A stretch of 64,000 nucleotides of DNA, taken from contig JACGCM010001659.1 in the NCBI GenBank assembly GCA_014058105.1, positions 2,108,001 through 2,172,000 on the forward strand, written 5' to 3'. The first letter of the stretch is position 1; the number at the start of each line of letters is the position of its first letter. The notes below the pieces were generated by a model that saw only the letters and a program-made list of their open reading frames with translations, was not told where the DNA came from and did no database searches. Positions 61,601 to 64,000 of this stretch are shown piece by piece. The stretch comes from Kingdonia uniflora (lineage: Eukaryota; Streptophyta; Magnoliopsida; Ranunculales; Circaeasteraceae). Position numbers and translations under genes: made by a program.

Positions 61601-62834
61601 AAAATAAAGAGGAGAAAGTGCTAAAAATGAAGTATTTTGGGTTTCAATACTCTCTCTCCTCAACAATAAGGAGAGAGAAAGAAATTTTGGGTAGTCACCC
61701 TTAAACAATTTTATTACGGGAAAGCCATTTTTTAACTAAAATTAATACGTGGAAAGTGTTTGGAAAAGATAAAACTCCTCTTACCCAATATATTTATGAC
61801 ACATCACTTATTAAATTTGTTATTTTGAGGAGTTTGGTTTTTGAAGTACATTCAAATCTCATATCCACGTCATACCATTAGCTAAAATTATAAGTAATCT
61901 ACACTGGATGCTCTTACACAAACATTACCATAGGGTGTTTAGCTATTCACAAAATAAGTACAAAACCTTTTAATAAAACATAATCAAACTATCAAAGAGA
62001 TCCTTTCAGTCTATACACAAAGAAAAGATTAAAATGTTGGCTTCACTGATATATTGGCATAGCAAGAAACTGATATATTCTGATTTTGGTCCCAACTTCG
62101 CCATTATATTATATAGTTAGTACATTTTTTATATATGAATATATTTTGTGTGTGTGTGAATGTGTGTATACAGGAAGGGAACCGGGGAAACAACACTTAA
62201 CAACTAAAAGTTGCAACCCAAGTTAACAGTGAGAAAATCTGTACAGGGCGTCAACTTAGGTTGAAATTTTTCGGGGAATGGAAGTATTGGAATACAACCA
62301 AAACTTTGGGATAATGATGTACTCATGATGGTGAACATTTCAACGGTTAAAGTTGTATACCATAGCCTCTAACCCTATATACTCAAACAATAGAAACGTG
62401 TTGTCATTTGGTTGTCAGAGTTTGTTGTCCTCACAATATATTCTAGAACAATTACAACAAATTATCAGACATGTTGAATAATATCTTAGCATTAATTGAT
62501 ACATCGCGATGTACAACTGATTGACAGTTTTGTCATAGCTTATCCAACCATTATATGGCGTTGTTCACCAAAAATTGATATAAACGACAAATAAATAGGA
62601 TTTTTAAAATTTGATATAAACGACCAATATATAGGATATTTAATCAATATATAGATTTGAAGTAGTAGAGCATACCCTCAAAAATCCCTGCTCCAGAATG
62701 AATCCCAAGATCATTGGCACGGCAGTAAATATTCCGATTTGTAACAGAAATTGTGTATTGAGAGCAGCACTCAAAGCAGTGTTCTGTAACACATCAGCTT
62801 TTTCTTGAATAGACTCACCAGCTCCAGAGAGTGC
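46620..62834 (-). CDS. Callose synthase (1,3-beta-glucan synthase), C-terminal half
   Basis: Nine exons, 5' to 3' on the - strand: 62834-62676, 52126-52013, 51622-51534, 51427-51269, 51182-51080, 48192-48073, 47801-47751, 47652-47470 and 46856-46620. They total 1,215 bases in one open frame, 404 residues plus TGA. Earlier exons lie beyond the right edge. The enzyme makes callose from UDP-glucose at the plasma membrane, cell plate and plasmodesmata. Diagnostic pieces are [88 protein letters not shown] and [20 protein letters not shown]. This is the end of the glucan synthase domain with its C-terminal transmembrane helices. The tail [11 protein letters not shown] points to the GSL8/GSL10 type (CALS10/CALS9), without certainty. 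All introns are GT-AG except the one after 52013, which has a GC donor. No exon is damaged although the introns hold several transposons. Confidence 0.95.
48550..50858 (-). mobile_element. TRIM/LARD-like non-autonomous LTR element in a callose synthase intron
   Basis: Terminal direct repeats lie at 48550-48721 and 50701-50858. On the - strand they begin TG(T/C)TA(G/A)AGAATGTGG and end near CCCTAAAACTT. The host sequence ATGCT is duplicated exactly at 48545-48549 and 50859-50863. The right repeat abuts a tRNA-Met-type primer site, read TGGATATCAGAGCC on the - strand (50687-50700). The interior of about 2 kb has only short frames and no retroelement protein. The small LTRs fit TRIMs, while the interior length fits a small LARD. 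It lies in the 2.9-kb intron between exons 51182-51080 and 48192-48073, antisense-neutral to splicing (same strand as the gene). Confidence 0.85.
52720..53215. mobile_element. Mutator-like MITE in the large callose synthase intron
   Basis: The left end AGAGCGAAGGCAGGAC and the right end (reverse complement CTGAAGTGAAGCTAGG) form imperfect inverted repeats. The flanking nonamers CTAATCACC (52711-52719) and CTCCTCACC (53216-53224) agree at 7 of 9 positions. Near both ends is the motif TCCAATGGGGTCAAA, at 52731 and 53167. No protein is encoded. A tRNA-like promoter lies inside. Confidence 0.5.
53014..53069 (-). promoter_or_regulatory. tRNA-like pol III A and B boxes (SINE-like)
   Basis: On the - strand, TGGTCTAGTGAG (53069-53058) matches the A-box consensus TRGCNNAGYGG loosely. 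GGGTTCAATTCCC (53028-53016) matches the B box GGTTCRANTCC well, about 40 bases downstream. The sequence does not fold into a full tRNA that I can see, so it is tRNA-derived or convergent. Confidence 0.4.
53225..54037. other. Intron sequence, no recognisable feature
   Basis: Part of the 10.5-kb intron between callose synthase exons 62676 and 52126. No exon, LTR or RNA gene could be supported. Confidence 0.5.
54038..54160 (+). repeat. 5' LTR of the intronic Copia
   Basis: Direct repeat of 58645-58767, same length. It contains TATATATAC near 54097 (promoter-like). TSD CTTTT lies immediately before. Confidence 0.95.
54583..55476 (+). pseudogene. Copia gag
   Basis: It starts [20 protein letters not shown] with the 'L.G.NY..W...M..FL.GK' stretch, then [20 protein letters not shown] and a UBN2-type helix region. 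The zinc knuckle [17 protein letters not shown] (about 55318-55365) has one codon turned into a stop. Other stops lie at 54697, 54883 and 55064. Confidence 0.9.
55485..55889 (+). pseudogene. Copia protease
   Basis: The frame has [20 protein letters not shown] where family members read W..DSGA..HM. The catalytic DSG is here DFD, a predicted loss of activity. [20 protein letters not shown] follows, as expected. Confidence 0.9.
55911..56540 (+). pseudogene. Copia integrase
   Basis: [15 protein letters not shown] and [14 protein letters not shown] are the zinc-binding HHCC region (first His kept). The core has [26 protein letters not shown] and [13 protein letters not shown], where ERKH has become EHKI. 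Three frames are involved. Confidence 0.9.
56577..57290 (+). pseudogene. Copia integrase tail and RT entry
   Basis: A 237-codon frame. It starts with the integrase C-terminal [20 protein letters not shown], then [21 protein letters not shown] Ser-rich linker leads to the RT entry [30 protein letters not shown] and GCRWVYKI. It ends at a stop replacing the usual Lys. Confidence 0.92.
57321..58607 (+). pseudogene. Copia reverse transcriptase and RNase H
   Basis: [55 protein letters not shown] and [13 protein letters not shown], so the catalytic YVDD is intact. RNase [13 protein letters not shown], then the frame 58311-58607 with [23 protein letters not shown] and [14 protein letters not shown]. 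Frameshifts occur near 57500 and 58260, and there is a stop at 57858. Confidence 0.94.
58645..58767 (+). repeat. 3' LTR of the intronic Copia
   Basis: Direct repeat of 54038-54160, preceded by the polypurine tract GAGGAGGGG and followed by CTTTT (58768-58772). Confidence 0.95.
59704..60450. repeat. Tandem duplication in the callose synthase intron, about 377-bp unit
   Basis: The phrase GCAAAACAAAGTCCAGTGAC occurs at 59748 and 60125. The two copies run about 59704-60080 and 60082-60450, with many substitutions. They share CCAAAGCATGGCAGTTGGCG and TTGATTTTCTCCCTGGA. The unit shows no coding potential. Confidence 0.9.
60451..62675. other. Intron sequence, no recognisable feature
   Basis: Part of the large callose synthase intron adjoining exon 62676-62834. 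It is AT-rich and includes a short TG repeat near 62145. No exon, LTR pair or RNA gene could be supported. Confidence 0.5.
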
Positions 62835-63077
62835 CTGAAACAAAAAGTTCTTATTATTATGATGTGAGCGTAGAAGCCTTGCGAATTCATCTACAATACT
62901 CAAACCTGGCTGGCACCTTAAACATTTATAGTGTAAAGCACAATAAGTGGAAAGAAAATCAAGAGCTAATAATAATAAGTTGGAACATTTTTTGATATTA
63001 ATTTATAATTAAGCAAGGAAATTCTAAAATGGAAGATGATAAGCATGCTGCTCCAAAGATTAAATAAAGACTCTAAG

Positions 63078-63235
63078 ATAGGTAACAACGACACGGATAC
63101 GGGTGTCGGTGTTTGACACGGGTACGGGGTGTTGGAAACGGCAGAAAATTAAGTACCTTGTAAATAGTGTTGGACACGTGTGTCTGAGTGTCGGACACAT
63201 TTTATATTTTTAAAGTGAAGTGTCGTTGTTACCTA
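63078..63235. mobile_element. Mutator-like MITE, 158 bp
   Basis: A 16-bp inverted repeat TAGGTAACAACGACAC bounds the element: at 63079 on the + strand, and as the reverse complement ending at 63235. The 9-mer GACTCTAAG is duplicated exactly at 63069-63077 and 63236-63244, the target size of Mutator-like elements. The interior contains GTGTCGG/GACACG motifs in both orientations, so it can fold as a hairpin. It lies in the callose synthase intron upstream (on the - strand) of exon 62834-62676. Confidence 0.9.
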
Positions 63236-63244
63236 GACTCTAAG

Positions 63245-64000
63245 CAAATATATCCTTAATAAAGGCTAGTTCAGATCCATCGAATCAAATTGAGTTCTGA
63301 TCGGAAATCTTACTAGAAGCTAAGTTGAATTTACAGAAGACAAAGTGTTGAGATTCTAATCCTGTAGTATGTTGCTGGTGTAGTATTACTATATATTTAT
63401 GATGGGGCTCAAACCTAAGTCCAGTTCGATTCTCCCTACTTCCTCCCATTTCATTATCTATTTCTCCATGAACCAAAGATGATTCTAATTGTTTTTGGCT
63501 TTTTGATCAGAACCCTGCTGAAGCCGATATTGTGTTGCTGTAACGGAGATATTCTGCTGCCTCAAACTGTTAGTTGTTAATTAGTAATTACAGACTCCTG
63601 CAACCTCTGATAAGGGAATTTTGTATCTGCCGCAACAGTTGCATTTGTGACTGGTAATGCTACCAGTACTACTGTTGGTGCTGTCTTTAAGAACATTATT
63701 GTTGCTTTTTTAGCTACACCATGTGGTGATCATTTCATTGTTTGTGGAAACAACACACAGGAGTTTAGTGCTTTTTTTGCAGACCAAAGGATTTGTTTCT
63801 TCCGAGTGTGGCAAAAAACTTTAGAGTGTAATTTTCTTTTAGAAGATGCCAAAAATGATTAAGAGTTATATGATTCTATTTGGAAAGTTCTATTTGCAAC
63901 CATATCCTAGCGTGATTGATCATTTCAATTTCTACTTGTGTTATTCCCTACGTGGTGTTCTTTTGGTGGCTCCCTCTTCTGATGTTGCAATCTTCTGTAA
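63245..64000. other. Intron or upstream sequence, no recognisable exon
   Basis: The preceding callose synthase exon (expected to end near a VYAFLWGRLYL-like stretch) is not found here, so it lies beyond 64000. A 71-codon + strand frame at 63647-63862 has no family resemblance and is probably chance. Confidence 0.4.

Noticed and set aside
63647..63862. Plus-strand 71-codon frame near the right edge
   Set aside because: No homology recognised, no promoter or splice context, and it lies antisense within the presumed callose synthase intron.
63245..64000. Expected preceding callose synthase exon
   Set aside because: I searched the minus strand for the conserved run ending in a VYAFLWGRLYL-like stretch and did not find it, so it is not reported.

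Overview
This is nuclear DNA from a plant, most likely a eudicot. It is AT-rich and intron-rich, and retrotransposons fill most of it. Only two host genes can be identified with certainty. The first is a complete actin gene on the + strand (coding 42935-45018, four coding exons plus a leader intron). The second is the 3' half of a callose synthase (1,3-beta-glucan synthase) gene on the - strand (nine exons, 62834 down to the stop at 46620, running off the right edge). The two are convergent, about 1.6 kb apart.

Left part, 1-41.2 kb, is a graveyard of mobile elements. It holds LINE (L1-type) remnants on the - strand at 1.6-4.4 kb, a hAT-type MITE (4654-5107), and a complete but inactivated Ty3/gypsy element (6341-10887, 248-bp LTRs, TSD TCATT). 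A LINE with DUF4283 ORF1, endonuclease, RT and RNase H follows (about 12.2-17.2 kb), then a non-autonomous LTR element (19903-21959). Next come a truncated Copia (22586-about 25525), a Copia integrase scrap (26.8-27.1 kb), a longer Copia (27531-about 32345) carrying a nested LTR, a gypsy element of Tat-like type (about 32.5-36.7 kb) and another LINE (37109-41230). Among them are pieces of host coding sequence on the - strand: a probable first exon with a mitochondrial-presequence look (26320-26445), an exon-like piece split by the gypsy element (6182/10972), and an exon-like piece at 811-949. I could not assign a product to any of these.

Right part, 41.2-64 kb, is genic. The callose synthase introns have absorbed at least four elements with legible ends: a TRIM/LARD-like LTR element (48550-50858, TSD ATGCT), a Mutator-like MITE containing a tRNA-like pol III promoter (52720-53215), a complete Copia (54038-58767, TSD CTTTT) and a small Mutator-like MITE (63078-63235, 9-bp TSD). 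The nine exons still join into one open frame of 404 codons plus stop, so the gene looks intact. One of its introns has a GC-AG boundary.

I looked for an undescribed system and did not find one. The most interesting signals are structural: exon interruption by a retrotransposon, a chimeric rearrangement junction at about 25523, the GC donor site, tandem duplications inside LINE and intron sequence, and a TTCGAA-repeat LTR.
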